In this document: positions 48,440-62,396 of the stretch, piece by piece
Position numbering within the stretch: the first letter of the stretch is position 1
Layout of the letters: each line of letters starts with the position of its first letter
Assembly (NCBI RefSeq): GCF_001039355.2
Contig: NW_019775847.1
Coordinates: forward strand, 34,581-98,580
Direction: 5' to 3'
Length of the DNA stretch: 64,000 nucleotides
Source: Lingula anatina
Taxonomy: Eukaryota > Brachiopoda > Lingulata > Lingulida > Lingulidae
Position numbers and translations under genes: made by a program
Notes under the pieces: model-generated
Seen by the model: the letters and a program-made list of their open reading frames with translations, nothing else
Databases searched by the model: none
What the model was told of the DNA's origin: nothing

Positions 48440-51400
48440 GTAAATAAGTTAAAAATCATGTTGACTTTACTTACATAGATTTTAACATTTTAGCATAACA
48501 ACACACCTAAATCGAATAAATGGCTTGAAAACATAATTTTTCCACAACTTAATTTCTCTAAAAATGTCTGCAGTTCAAAAACCAGTATAATTTTAAATTT
48601 AAAGAACAAATAGCATATAACCATGCTCAAATGATAAAAAACCTTACCTCTGCTTGGTTTAACAGAACCACACCATTTGTTTTGGTAGCGTTGTACCATG
48701 GGGAGCCATGAGCAGCATAGCGCACATCTATGGTATTTTGAGCACTGTTGTTGACGGTAAAAATTTCAACAAACTCGGTTTTGGTGCCAAGTTTTGTGGC
48801 CAGCAATTCACGGAACTTGTCATATTTGCTCTTTCCACCTTTGGGCCTCTCGATAAATTGTTCTGCAGTGATGCCTGAACAGAAATGCGATAGGTGAATT
48901 TTGATTTAATTAAAAAATATATCATCAAAAAGTATATCCTTAAACCTGAGAAATTATAAAAACAGATAAACCAGACAACATCCTGTGAGTGAATTTATCT
49001 CTGTAATAACCAGGGTCAGGTGATAAATCAAACATACCATTACATAGGACAGTAGTTACTAAGTAAATTATTATGTACAATAATGTCACTTGGGTAAATG
49101 GATATAAAAAAAAACAAAATGATCAATGATTTATTTGACTATGATTATTGTACAATTCAATTAAGCCTTTTTAAGTAATACCTGTCAATCTTATGGAGCC
49201 AGAGCTGTACACGGCTTCTTTTCCAATGTATTTTATGTTAACCACTACCACGGCAATGGCTTCCACATTTCGGACATTATCAGTGACCTTGACCTCCAGA
49301 TTATAGTTTCCTTCAGGTGCCCCCTTCAGCATTATCACATCGCCAGTGTCCTGGTCCAAGCTAGAGAATAACAGGTTTAAGTTTTAATTAGAGGTTAAAT
49401 GTCATGGTCAGTACATATTCCATGTGACATTTCTCTGCCTAAGCCCATAGTGGATATAATTTACACAGCATTTGCGAGGGAGATGACAATATTTGAACTT
49501 ATTACAAATAAATGGTTACAATTATATCTCAGATTAATTTCTTTTAGCAAGTATTCAGTCTTGGGTTAACTTCTCTTTACGTGAAAAATGACTGTTCAGT
49601 ACTCACCTGAAATGTTGAGGCTGGCTTCCAACCCAAGTAAATGTCTTGTCCACTCTATCCCAGTCATCGGGGTCTTCAGCATACGCATTCCCTATCACTG
49701 TGCTGCTAAACTGACCTTTAAACACAGAAGAACAAGACAGTCAGAGGGACATCCCAACCAAAAGTAAAGGATCATCCTATGGTATTTTCCCCAAAAATAT
49801 GTGAATTATATTGGTTACAGTGCAGCGACAATCTCTGGTACTGTTTGCAATGTATACAAAGATAATCATTACTCATTATAAAAACTGTACAATATAATAA
49901 TTCTGTTGTTTTTGGTGAAAAAACACAATCTAACATATTTAAATACATACTGATGGTCAACAAAAACACACTTCCATTAATGTTATCAAACACAAAAAAG
50001 TAATAAAAGTAGGTGCTAAAATCAAATAACACACTATTTGACTTGTTATATTATTAAAGATTATCATTCTTTATGAGAAAAAATCCACCTGCTATTCAAA
50101 TGAAACAAGAATTCTGTTGTGCTTTAACAAATTCCGTACCAAGCAACATAAAAACAATTTCACACAGTCAATCCCATTTCAGATAAGTACAAAACATTTA
50201 GTTAAAAAAAATGCAACAAATAAATAAAAGATACAGAAGGTAACTACTTTTAAATAATTGCAAAAACCAAATTATCCCAACACTCAAACCAACCCACATT
50301 TATTTAATGGTAAAAATTGACACAACTTTAAATCACACACCAAATCCCTTTGAATGAAAATAATATACTAATTAAATATCTAACAATACTATACTTCACA
50401 TAATCATAACATATCTACATGTCTAGCACTATAAAATGGTGCAAGGGATAATTGCATGCTGTTAGTTCAAGTATTAGACAAACAATGATATATATAATAC
50501 TTACTATCTGGGTCATTCCAACCTGAAAAGATTTAAAAGTGAGGGGTAAAGTTAGCATAGGGCAAGTGTATTTTTTAAATTTATTTTACTACAGGGTAAA
50601 TCTAAACTAACTAAGATGTATATACATGGGCGTATATATAGTTTTGCAATTGATATATGAAGAGTATAATAAGCTTATGACATGTCACATGCAACAGCTG
50701 AAGCCAAGTTCTACTAAATCTAATAAATTGGTACTGTAGGGCTCTTAAATCATATTATATAATATTCATTTGGCTTAAATATTCTGCACTGATGAGAAGG
50801 TTTTGCTACAGTTTTATGAGGAGGCACAGGATGCAGAAGAAATGTTCATCATCTTTATTATACTTTATACGATTGGTCATTGTGAAAAGCTTGAAATTTT
50901 CTAACATGCAACTAAAATGATATATATATTTCTTCAGTGGCTAGATATATAGATATATAAGTCATGCATGCAGAGAATGTCATACATGACTGTCATCACA
51001 TGCAAATCATACAGCGTCATTACATTTTAAAATCGGCCTTTTAGAATTTTTTTTCTATCAGTGTCATATGGTTTTTCTTCTTGCCTAATATTGGCCACTA
51101 TGCACCATGAAGCAAAAACTATTCAACATGCTGTTATAAAGCTTACCTTCAAAGTTATACACAGACACCTCTTTCCGACCGGCTTTGTGGTCATTGTCGT
51201 TGACATCTCCGATCTCGATGGTCAGAGTGTTGGTGCCACTCATCACAGGGTTTCCGCTGTCGCGCATCATAATTGGCATGTAGTAGAATTTGGTCTCTTC
51301 TCGATCAAAAGTGGCACTTGACTGAATTAGTGCCTGTCCATAAGGTGGTGAGGTTTCTGTTGACGGTAAAAAATTTGAAAGTAAGACCTTGAAAAACACT

Positions 51401-52060
51401 TTTTAAGTCTCGATCAAAAGTGGCACTTGACTGAATTAGTGCCTGTCCATAAGGGGGTGAGGTTTCTGTTGACGGTAAAAAATTTGAAAGTAAGACCTTG
51501 AAAAACACTTTTTAAGTCATGATTTTCTGAATGGCTTTGGATGGGGCACGCCAACGCAATGTATGGGAAACAATAATTTCTAGGAAAATATTTTTTAGCA
51601 ATATAAGATTTATTTGGTTTTTTCATTATTCCCATTTGTCTGTAATCTAAAATTACATGTAGAGTGCTAAATTGTCATAATTTACACTTTTAATTTCCAC
51701 TTTTACAGTCAACTTCCTATTAGGCTTTCATGTGTACAGTCTCCCTGTCAGACTTACGTGGAGTAAAATCAAAAGTGAACAAGTTGCGCCAGTTTCTAGG
51801 AGAAACAGCTCCATCTCCCAAGGCAAAGGTGAATGGTGGGCCATTACTTTCTTCATCAGGATCAACTGCACTAATTGTGATCACACTGACCACTGGTGGG
51901 GTATTCTCCATCACCCGGGGTGGAGGGTCAAGGTCATTGGCAAACTGAGGCCAATTGTCGTTAACATCCAACAACCTCACTTTGAGGGTACCTGAACCAG
52001 TTTGGGCTGGGACTCCTACAAATTGGTAAGAGTTTTATAAATTACTTGTTTAATTTACAA

Positions 52061-52116
<56 letters not shown>

Positions 52117-55100
52117 GTTTCTAAAAAAAAAATTCCCAAAACTGATGAACTAAGTCATTTTGCCAGTGCATCATGTACAAAATATTTAACACATTTGCTT
52201 CCCAGCAAATCATTTGTCATACAATAATTCATCAAGCATGTCTTCAAATAATTCAATTTCAAGCAATAAAATCAGTGTCAGACAGTGGATTCCCAATTCT
52301 ACACTATAATATGAATCAATGTGTTATACCTACCTTTGTCAATGGCCATCAAGCATGTCTTCAAATAATTCACATTTCAAGCAATAAAATCAGTGTCAGA
52401 CAGTGGATTCCCAATTCTACACTATAATATGAATCAATGTGTTATACCTACCTTTGTCAATGGCCAAAATCTTAATTGTTCTCACTGGATCATCAGGGAT
52501 GGCCTCTCTGTCCAGGCCCTTATAAACATACACAATGCCTCTATTTCCCACTTGCTCGATACGGAACTTGCGCTGTCTATCTGTTCTGCGATCAATTGAG
52601 AACCTACGTAAAAGCAAGGAAAGATTTTTAAAACTGTTTAGCATTGAAAATGAGTAGTCAAGTTGTAAAATGCACTGACAAAAGCAAATAATGATGAACA
52701 ACAGAGTTATTTTGTCAATTTTATAAGATGCTTAATACCAAAATCAACACCAAATTTTAACGAAATTAGGCAGTAGATTCTAGATAAAATATTATGACCA
52801 AATGGCTACCCATCATTTCGTATATTCAGATGAGACTTCTAGATGAACAAACAATCTGCAACTACTCACTCAAATTGGGCATTAACTCCAGAATCTCCAT
52901 CCGTAGCTGTAAATTCTGCAATTTTAGTGCCGATTGTAACATTCTCATAAACATCGGTCTCAAATGTCTGAGGAGATATCTCTGGTGCCATGTCATTGGC
53001 ATCTGTGACAGTGATGGTGATATTAGCAGTGGCAGTGTGAACGGTGTCTTCTGCGAACACCTGAAGTCTTATCACGGGGTCGGCCTTAATCTGTTCATAG
53101 TCAATTTGCTGAAATACAAAATATGACAAATGGTGGGTTATTAATAAAATTGAGATATTTACTTGTTGTGTCATTTCAAATCATCATATAGACTGACATC
53201 TTTCACTTATTCGAATTGCATTGGAAAACACATAATATGAAGACTTTTACATGTGTGATTAGATTCATGAATTCTGTTATCTTTACGAACTAGTGACCAA
53301 AAAAAGGCCATCTGGTTTTGATCCGAGGTAAAATATGTGTCATCTATGAAAACAGAACTCTAAAATTAGCCAAGATGATGTAGATAAATTTACACAACTG
53401 AGAAATTCTTAAAATCATTTGAGATATCTCATTGCTGTTTACCTGATGCACTTTAACAACTCCATATTGTGTATCATCATTGCTGTCCGCAACCTTATCA
53501 ACTCTGAAGAAGTTGGAATCTGACAGTCTGAAAGTGATGGCTGCATTGCTGCCGATATCATTGTCCGAGGCAGCCACTGTTAACACTGAGGTACCAACAG
53601 TGTAACTCTCAGACATCTCCGCAGTGTAAGAACTTTGCCGAAAGACAGGTGGCTGATCATTCCTGTCTCCCACCGTAATGGTGACAGTTGCACTGGCTGG
53701 AAAGGAAAAAGAAAAACGACACGATTCCACGTGTTGTACAAGAAAAAAAATGTCTGTTCTGAAACACTAATATTATCAATTTCTTCTATAAATTGAGTTC
53801 TACAACTGCTCATTGAAATCTTTATGCGTCAAAAAAAGTTTTGCCCTCTCTGTCAAATTTTCGATTGTGCTGCCATCTGCAGGTCAAAGAGATAGACCAG
53901 TAACCTACTGCACTTTTTCAATATATAATCTTTTTCATGTCTATACCATGACATATGGCAAAAACTTGAAAATTTTGTCGGCGACAATTCTCCGCCAACA
54001 TAATTTTTTCAATTTGAATATTTCATCAAACTTGGAAATGAGCCTCTTGATAATTTTGAAATCTATGTCACCTAATATGGCCAATTCAGATTCAGGCCTT
54101 TTAAAATATTGATTTATGTTTCAGAGAAGACATTTTCAAATTTTATCCCGTAATAACAAGTCCAGACTAATCTACTCACAGGATAGGCTTTGGCTACCAT
54201 CTGATGGGTTATCCTGGGCCTGCACCACCAGCTCATATTGTGACTGCACTTCACGGTCGAGAGTCGTTGTCAAAGTAGAGATGCCCCCTTTGTTGGTGCC
54301 ACTGCTCTGAATACTGAAAAGGTTCTGCCCATTGGCACCTACACTGTTCTGGAGGATGGAGTAAGTGACCAGGGCATTGTTCTCTGCGTCTTTATCTGTG
54401 GCCACCACTGTCATAAAGTTGGCTGAAATTGCGAAAGATGAAACATGAACCATATGCTTCTCTCTCATTTATTTTTTGCATGACTATGCTATAGTAGCTT
54501 ATATTTTGCTGGAGCTTCCTAAACAAATCTTTTTTTATTATCTGGTTCATGGGTAATTTATTATGCAAGTTGAAAAATATTGTTATTGCAAAAATTGTGG
54601 TGAGGATTCATAAAATTTACAATTTACACAAAGGAAAAAATTAATAAAAATTGGAAGTGCCCCCCCCCCCCATCTCCTCTCCTTAAAAAAATCTTCACCT
54701 CACTAGCTATAAAAAAATACTCACAGACTATTTCTCCTTCCATAACCGTTCCTTTCAGCCTCTCAGGGACAAAGACAGGTGCATTGTCATTCTGATCCAG
54801 GACGTATACCTTGATCTCCGCATATCCGGTCAGGGCGTTAGGGGATGATGGTTCATCAACTGCGAGAACGTTGACCTCCCAGATTGGCCTGCCCTCCGGT
54901 GGATCACGATCAAGCGGCTTGAGTAGCCTGACTTGTCCAGTTATTGGATCAACATTAAAGTAGCCATCTCTGGCAAACTGACCGTCCAAACTGTACCGTA
55001 TGGTGTTGTTACGGCTGGTGTCTGGATCTGTGGCACTTACCTGAAGAGGGAAAGGGCAAAATAATGTAACACATTGATAATCATAATGTGTGGTTACGTT

Positions 55101-58100
55101 ACCTGAACAAGACTGCCTGGTTCATGGATAAATACAGTACTGTTAACGCATGAATAGATATATTTGCTTTAAATCCTTATTACTCTCATATTATATTGTA
55201 TTAAACTCACTGGCTTGCTCTAGCTACAGCACTGAATAAACTACTCGCACCATTGTTACAAGACCATTTTAGATCACAGATAAATACCAGCCTTCAAATG
55301 AATGAGCATGCATACTATGCGTATCCATAACATTCAAAAAGAATAAAGTTATTACAATGAAAAATTTTTTTAGCTCACAATACCTTTGTCTAAAGATGAT
55401 AACTTACAAACTGGACAAGTAAACTGCTGAGAAGTCACTGGATACTAGCAGGTACTCAAATTTTCTACACCTCAATGATGATTAATTGATTCAGAAAAGC
55501 TTTATCAAACACAAACCCTCAATAAATCTCTGGGAACATTGTTATCATTCTCCATGATGTCTCGCGCCTCGTAGGTTCCTTGACTGAATTCTGGAGCATT
55601 ATCATTGACGTCCTTGACAATTATTTCCAAAATGGTGGTGTTGGAATGTAAGCCATCATCAACTCTGTACGTCAAGTTGTAGTGCTGGAAAAACAATGGC
55701 AGGCGTTTTAAAATTATGCCATGTTGCGGGGCGCTCATGTATTACAACAAGTACATTAAATAAAATAATAATGTCTCCTTCTTTTTTTTTGTATCTAGAG
55801 TTGAAAGTCAAAATTTCTCACAACCAGCCTCTCAAAATTTGGTGGATGATCACCAAAATGTAACAATTACAAATTGAATCACTGAGTATATATCTAATGA
55901 GGGAAAGATACAAACAGCAATAAGCTTACAAAAATGTTTTAATGGTCCTACTTTACACTGCCAAATCAAAAATAACATATATATGCATAAATGTATAACA
56001 AGCTGTTTATTCTATACAATAATGTACCACAGTGAATCAACAAAAGGTGGCACCACTCATGGGTGTTGGGTAAAATTTAAGAGGTTGATAGAGGTGGAGG
56101 GCATACTCTGTATAAAGCATGGAGGAAATTTTTCTAATTTTATTTTTGCATCAAAATAAAACATTTTTTATGAAAACCATTATAGGGCTTAAAATGCAAA
56201 GTTTACAAATTTATAACAGTTCATGTTTTAACATTAAAATGTTTAGAATTCGGAAATTAAGCATGAAAGCTGTATTGGTCTTTGTGTACAAAATTATTTT
56301 TAAATATCTTGAAAGATGGGAAAAGTGGCTTGACAGAAAGGACAATGTGAATCTGGCACGGTATTAAAGGAAAAAATAAAACTGATGAAAATCCCTCTTA
56401 ATTCTACTTAAGTAAATAATCAAACAATGCCCTTTAAGATAACTCTTTAAGACTTTTTTATTATGAATTTAACTTTTAACTTTTATTATGAATTTAACAA
56501 ATTTGCACACTGAATGAGTGTTGCTTCACACTACTTTGAATAAGTGAATAAACAAAACTTTTCTGGTGGTGTCAATAATAAAAAAATGGTGATGACATTT
56601 AAAGTATGGGACATAAACTAATTACCTGCACACCCGGGCTGGTGCCATTCTAAACAAACAGTCAACATTCAATTTAAAACAAATATTATTTCCCCCTGCC
56701 ATTTTTCAAAAGTTGACAATGGATATTTCCAAACATAGCACAAAATTAAGTCTAGATACTTTTGAGACCAAAAATTTATATCAATGTTTCAACTTTTAAG
56801 TGGTACATGATGGCAGGAAATAAATAAATTACAACTTATTCAGTACTTATATAAAAAAACTTTAGTTGGTCAACATAAACAAGAAGTGGTTTTCCTATAA
56901 AAATGATAAATACATACTCTTGTTCCTCTGTCAAAATCTAGGCGTCTCTGCACAATGATCTCTCCAGTGTCTGGCGTTACTCCAAACGCACCGTCAATAT
57001 TTCCGGCACTGATAAAATAACTCAAGGAGCCATCTAAAATGGAGAATGCTAAAATCATGGGCAGATCCGGGATTTTACAAAGCAGGATCATATGTCAAGA
57101 CACCTGCATGGAACCCCTTTTTTATCCTCTTACGTGTCATAAATCTTATAAAATTAACAAGCATTTTCAATTTTGAGTGTTGATGGATAAATACGAACAA
57201 AATAAGAGATACATGAATTGTTTCATCAAAAATATCTTTTTACCTTCATCAGCATCACTTGCAGTCAACTGAAAGATGACTTCTCCAATCTCTGCGTCTT
57301 CAAACACGGACGTGTTGTAGCGAGCTTTGGCAAACATTGGCGTGTTGTCATTCTTATCCGTCACAATTATCTTAACAGTCGCCACAGCTGAGGATGAAAA
57401 AGGAAAAATAATGAAAAGGGAGAGCAACATCAGTTTGTCATGCATTACTATAAAGTCAACTTTGATAAAGGCAAATCAAATATGGAATCCAAGGTTTCAT
57501 GTAAATTTAACAAAGCAGTTATTTCCCAAGCAGCAGTTCTTAAGATCAAAGAGAATCCTATCATGTATGAGATACAGCCCTCATTTCAATGTACCTACTA
57601 ATAGGTATACAGCAGATTACTGAAGTTTTTAAAGCCCGATTCTAGTAGCTTGTGTGCCATTTATTATCTTCAATACATAAGCTGTGAGTTTAAGACATTA
57701 GTCTTTTGTCTCCAGTGTAAATACCTCGATTGGGTCCATTTACGCTCTTCCTGGCTGATGGAGCACTGTCTTCAGCAGCTACCGTCACAAAATAGGTTCG
57801 CCTCTCTTCCCTGTCAAATGAAACCCGTGATGTGATGGTGCCAGTGCTGGAATCAATGGCAAATTTGGTGCGATAATCTTCCTCATTTGGTTCTGGTGGA
57901 GCGAAACTGTACCTTACCTAAAAAATGTCAAATATACTCAGTAGAAAATCATTTGAATTTTCATTAGGGAATCTTCCACACAAAGTGTCACATATTTTGA
58001 GAGCATGCACCTGCAAGGCTATATCTTTTAGCTTTATCACATAAAAAGACAAATAACAGGCCTGCTACTGGCTTAAGGATAGTTCTCTTTTTCACTCTCA

Positions 58101-61100
58101 TTACCAGTCTAAAACATGATATTTATCATTTAGAGATACAAACGAAAAGTTGTTAACTACAGTCCCAGTTCTTTGCTGAAAACCTGAAAATATCTGAGGC
58201 TAACATAACTACTGCAAAACATTCCAAATTGCATCACGTTTTCTATAAATGTAAAAAAGAGCATGATTTGCAAAAAGAAGAAAAAAAATCCACCTCTTCT
58301 TGCTATCCTGCATCTGCAACTGATCACAATAAATTTGATTCAATTTTACTTACTCTATTATTTTCATCTAATGAATTAATTTATTTATCTTTTATTCATT
58401 AACGCAATATTTTATTCATCAACACAATATCTTGTTCTAACCCCTCAGAAGGCCATGTGTAAGATAAGTGTATACACTTAACATGTTTTACCCTCTTTTA
58501 ATTAAGTTCATTATTATCATTATTATTGTTATAATAATAATAATTATTATTATTACTCACCCTTTTATAATCGGGTATGGTGTCAGCATCAACTGCTTGC
58601 ACTGTAACAACCTGCCAGTTGGTTTGTTCATTCTCTGGTACACTGCCCAAGATGTAACCCGAGGTATCGATATCCTCAAACTGTGGAATCTCATCGTTCA
58701 CATCAATCAGTTCCACATATATGATGGCTTCTTTGTACAGGGTAAGCCTGTTCTGTGCCTTGTTCTGGTTTGAAAAGGGAAAATAGTTTTATTTAAAAAT
58801 TGGTTGTAAGCAAATTTCTGTATGATTTGACAGTTTTTTATTCAATCAACAAACCTGATACTCTTTATTCAAGAAACTCAAGAAACTTTGTAGATGTAAA
58901 AAAAAAATTATAACATTCTTTCTGGGTATTCACAAATTGCTTTTTTTTTTATATTAAGTCTATCTGATGAATTTATATTCATTAGTAATTATGTTTTATG
59001 AATAACATTTTAAAATGGTGCTCACCGAAGCTTGTACTTTCAATTCATAGCGCTGGAGATTTTCGTAGTCAAGAGCTCTGTAAGTAAGGACCTCGAAGGA
59101 AGTTTCATCAACTGGTCTTTCATAAAAAGATCTTCGGACACCATTTTGGAATTCATTTCCACCATCAATGATACGGAATGACAGACCAGTCTGTCCCTCG
59201 ATGGTGTTTCTGGCAGAGATGGTAGTTACAATGTGATCAGCAGTCTCATTTTCCATAATTCGATAGGTTCTGCCATCAATGTTCTCAACCCATTCTGGAG
59301 GAGTGTTGCTCTGGTCGGTGATAGAAATTCTGACGGTGACGTTTTCGCCCCGCTGTGGAGTGCCTTGGTCCATTGCTTCCACAGTGAATACTGCTTCCTG
59401 GACCTGAGGAGAAATTTCAAAAGAATCAAATATAAAGTGACTCATTCTTACAAAGTTGACAAATTAACTCATTATGTAAAAATATTTTTAGTTCAACTGA
59501 AAAGGACTTGAGCCGCTTCATTTAAATACTACTATCACAAACCTCGATAAAGATGATGTGATTCCGATGGGACAAGTATTTACCGTAAAAAAGATTCAAT
59601 AACATTTGTATGTTCAATTTGTGTTTACTCATGTAATGAAGCCAACAATAAACTTAAACCTTAAGTTTACTAGATTTTAACAAAATGATCAAACAACTAT
59701 ACTTATAAACAAAATTGACATCGTGAAGGCACCAAAATGAAATGCAATACACTTAACAGATTCAATGAAGTAAATTATTCACAAAAGCTTACTCAGATTA
59801 ACCAGTAACAAAAAATTATTAACTATTATCATAATCCTACTAAAAATCGCTACACTATTATCACTTTCTAATCATTCATGCAAATCACGTAAAAATACCT
59901 GAGACAGTGCCCTGGCTAGAGAGATAACCCCCGAGTCTTCGTTAATCTGGAAGAAAGCACTAGTAGGTGATGGAATAATCCTGTACTTCAGCTGGCTGTT
60001 AACAGCAGAGTCTTTATCCGTAGCTCGTACACGAATTACATTGTATCCAACATCCTTGTCTTCTGACAATGCTGTGGTGTATTCTCCCTTGTCAAAGACA
60101 GGAGAGTTATCATTTATGTCGGTAATGGTAACTTGGAATGAACAGAAGGCTGCTAGGGGTGGATTTCCACTGTCCTCTGCTTTCACAGTCACACTGACGG
60201 TTTTGTACTGCTCTCTGTCCAGCATCTCAGTGGTGGTCATGTTGCCTGACGTCTGGTCAATGCTGAATGGACGGATGCGAGCTTGAGGTGCCCACAGCAA
60301 GCTGTACTTGATAAGGCCATTGCTACCACTGTCTGCATCTTGTGCTCTAACCTGTTAAGAAAAAAGCAAAAAATAAAAATGCCTGAAAGATATTGTTTGT
60401 TTTTGCATTCATTTTTGCTATTTTTCTATTGGTTATATGTAACTTGCACCACAAAAAGTTTTTTTTAAATCATTATCAACATGAAAACAAAAAATAATAA
60501 AATGTTTAATTTTTTCCCTTATCTAACAACTTAAAAAAAAACTTGTTACACAAAAAGGCATTCAAGTCAGGATAGCAGTATCACCACTTGAACACCAATA
60601 CTATTATACAGAATACTATTACTCAGAAATCTATTGAGATCCAACCAATCTAATTGAACCTTCAACAAAAACATTTACCTGATAAACAAAAGTAGATGGG
60701 GGAGCGCTCTCAACGATTGAAGGATTCATTGAAGCACAGTCTGGAAAATCGGGCTTTGAGTTGACAACATCCAGGATTTCGACAATGACCACTCCTTCAC
60801 TGGTCAGTCTAGTCCCACCACCACAGCAGGCACCATCATCAGTAGCAATAACATTCAAGATATAGTTGGCTCGGTTTGCATCTATTGGACCAACCAATCT
60901 GATATTCCCTGTGTTATCATCCAGACGGAATGGCATTATTTGATTGGTCGGATTACCATTTTGGTCTGAAAGTAGGACGGCAAAAATAGAGGAATATATT
61001 CAACAGCATTTCTTCGTTTATCAGTAAATATTATTCAGAAATTCATAATTAACATTTCTGAATACTGAAAATGTCTGGAAAAAAAGCTTTAAAGGAAAGA

Positions 61101-62330
61101 CTGTAGGTAATTCTAAACAAAATAATTACAAGACAGTGATATAAAAATCTAGAATCCTACAATATTGCAATAAATATTTCTTTGCAAAACAAATCACACC
61201 TTTAAAAGCAAAAGTAATTCCATCATTATCGGGATCTCTGGCTTGCAGTACAGTCACAAGTTTTCCGTCTGGTCCAGGAACTGAGTCTTCATTAACACTG
61301 ACATAGAGTGTGTTGGGGATCAGCTGCGGAGGTTCGTCGTTTACGTTGGACACGCGGAGCCTCACTACTGTGGTTCCCGTCTGCGCAGGTGCTCCATGAT
61401 CAGTGGCTTGGACAATAAAACGGTATGTGTGGTCCGTTTTGTTTTCATAGTCAAGTGCCCTGTGAATATTATGAAAAATTTAGAGATGTTTTTCATAATG
61501 GCCTTCATAAAAGAAATCTGACTCCGGTTTAATGCTATAATTTTGATAAATTGCAATACACATATTAAACTGTGTCAACTGTGTACACTTTAACTGCTTA
61601 TAATTAACACCCACTGTAGTGACATTAAATTTCCAACATAATAATTGTGTTTCCTATCTGGTAACATACAAAATTCCACATATGAATCACACAAGTGAAA
61701 ACATTTCTTAATGCATTTTCACCCAGCAGTTTTTACTTAACAAAAACGCTTGTGAACACAGTAAGAGGATACATACTTAGCTATTCTTAAAATGCCCCTG
61801 TTGTTTTCTGTGGACACACTGAAGTAACTTCCATCCAGAGCATTTTGAATGGAATAAGTAATCTGCATATTGGTGCCGGAGTCTGCATCCTGGGCAGCAA
61901 CTGTGAATGGAAACCAGGCAATTAGCAGCATGACCATCATGAGGGGAAAAAAGCATGGATCAAAATCCTGGCCCCGTAGGAATTGAGTACAGGGAGAGAA
62001 GGATTATTAAAAGGAAATGGAGCACAGTCAAAGCATCATGGCCATCAGGAAATCTTTTGGACATTAACACAAAACATGACTACTAAGAAATCTTGTGAGT
62101 GGTACATTTTTATTTTATAATATGTGCTATGTAGTGCAGCCATTTTGTAAGATTTGTAAAAAACAGCAATGCCAAGAGGCGCCATATTTGTAAAGTGCAC
62201 TTGCTCCCAAAAAATGAATTATTAAACAAATAAATAAATAAACGGACATAAAAACAAATAACAGTGTTACTCTTTTGCAATTCCATGTGGAATTGCAGTA
62301 TCCTTAGATGTTAGATATATCACATACACA

Positions 62331-62396
<66 letters not shown>

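Noticed and set aside
48728-48928. 66-residue minus-strand reading frame as the cadherin exon frame
   Set aside because: It is out of frame; the correct frame of exon 48874-48648 reads [13 protein letters not shown] and joins both neighbours in phase.
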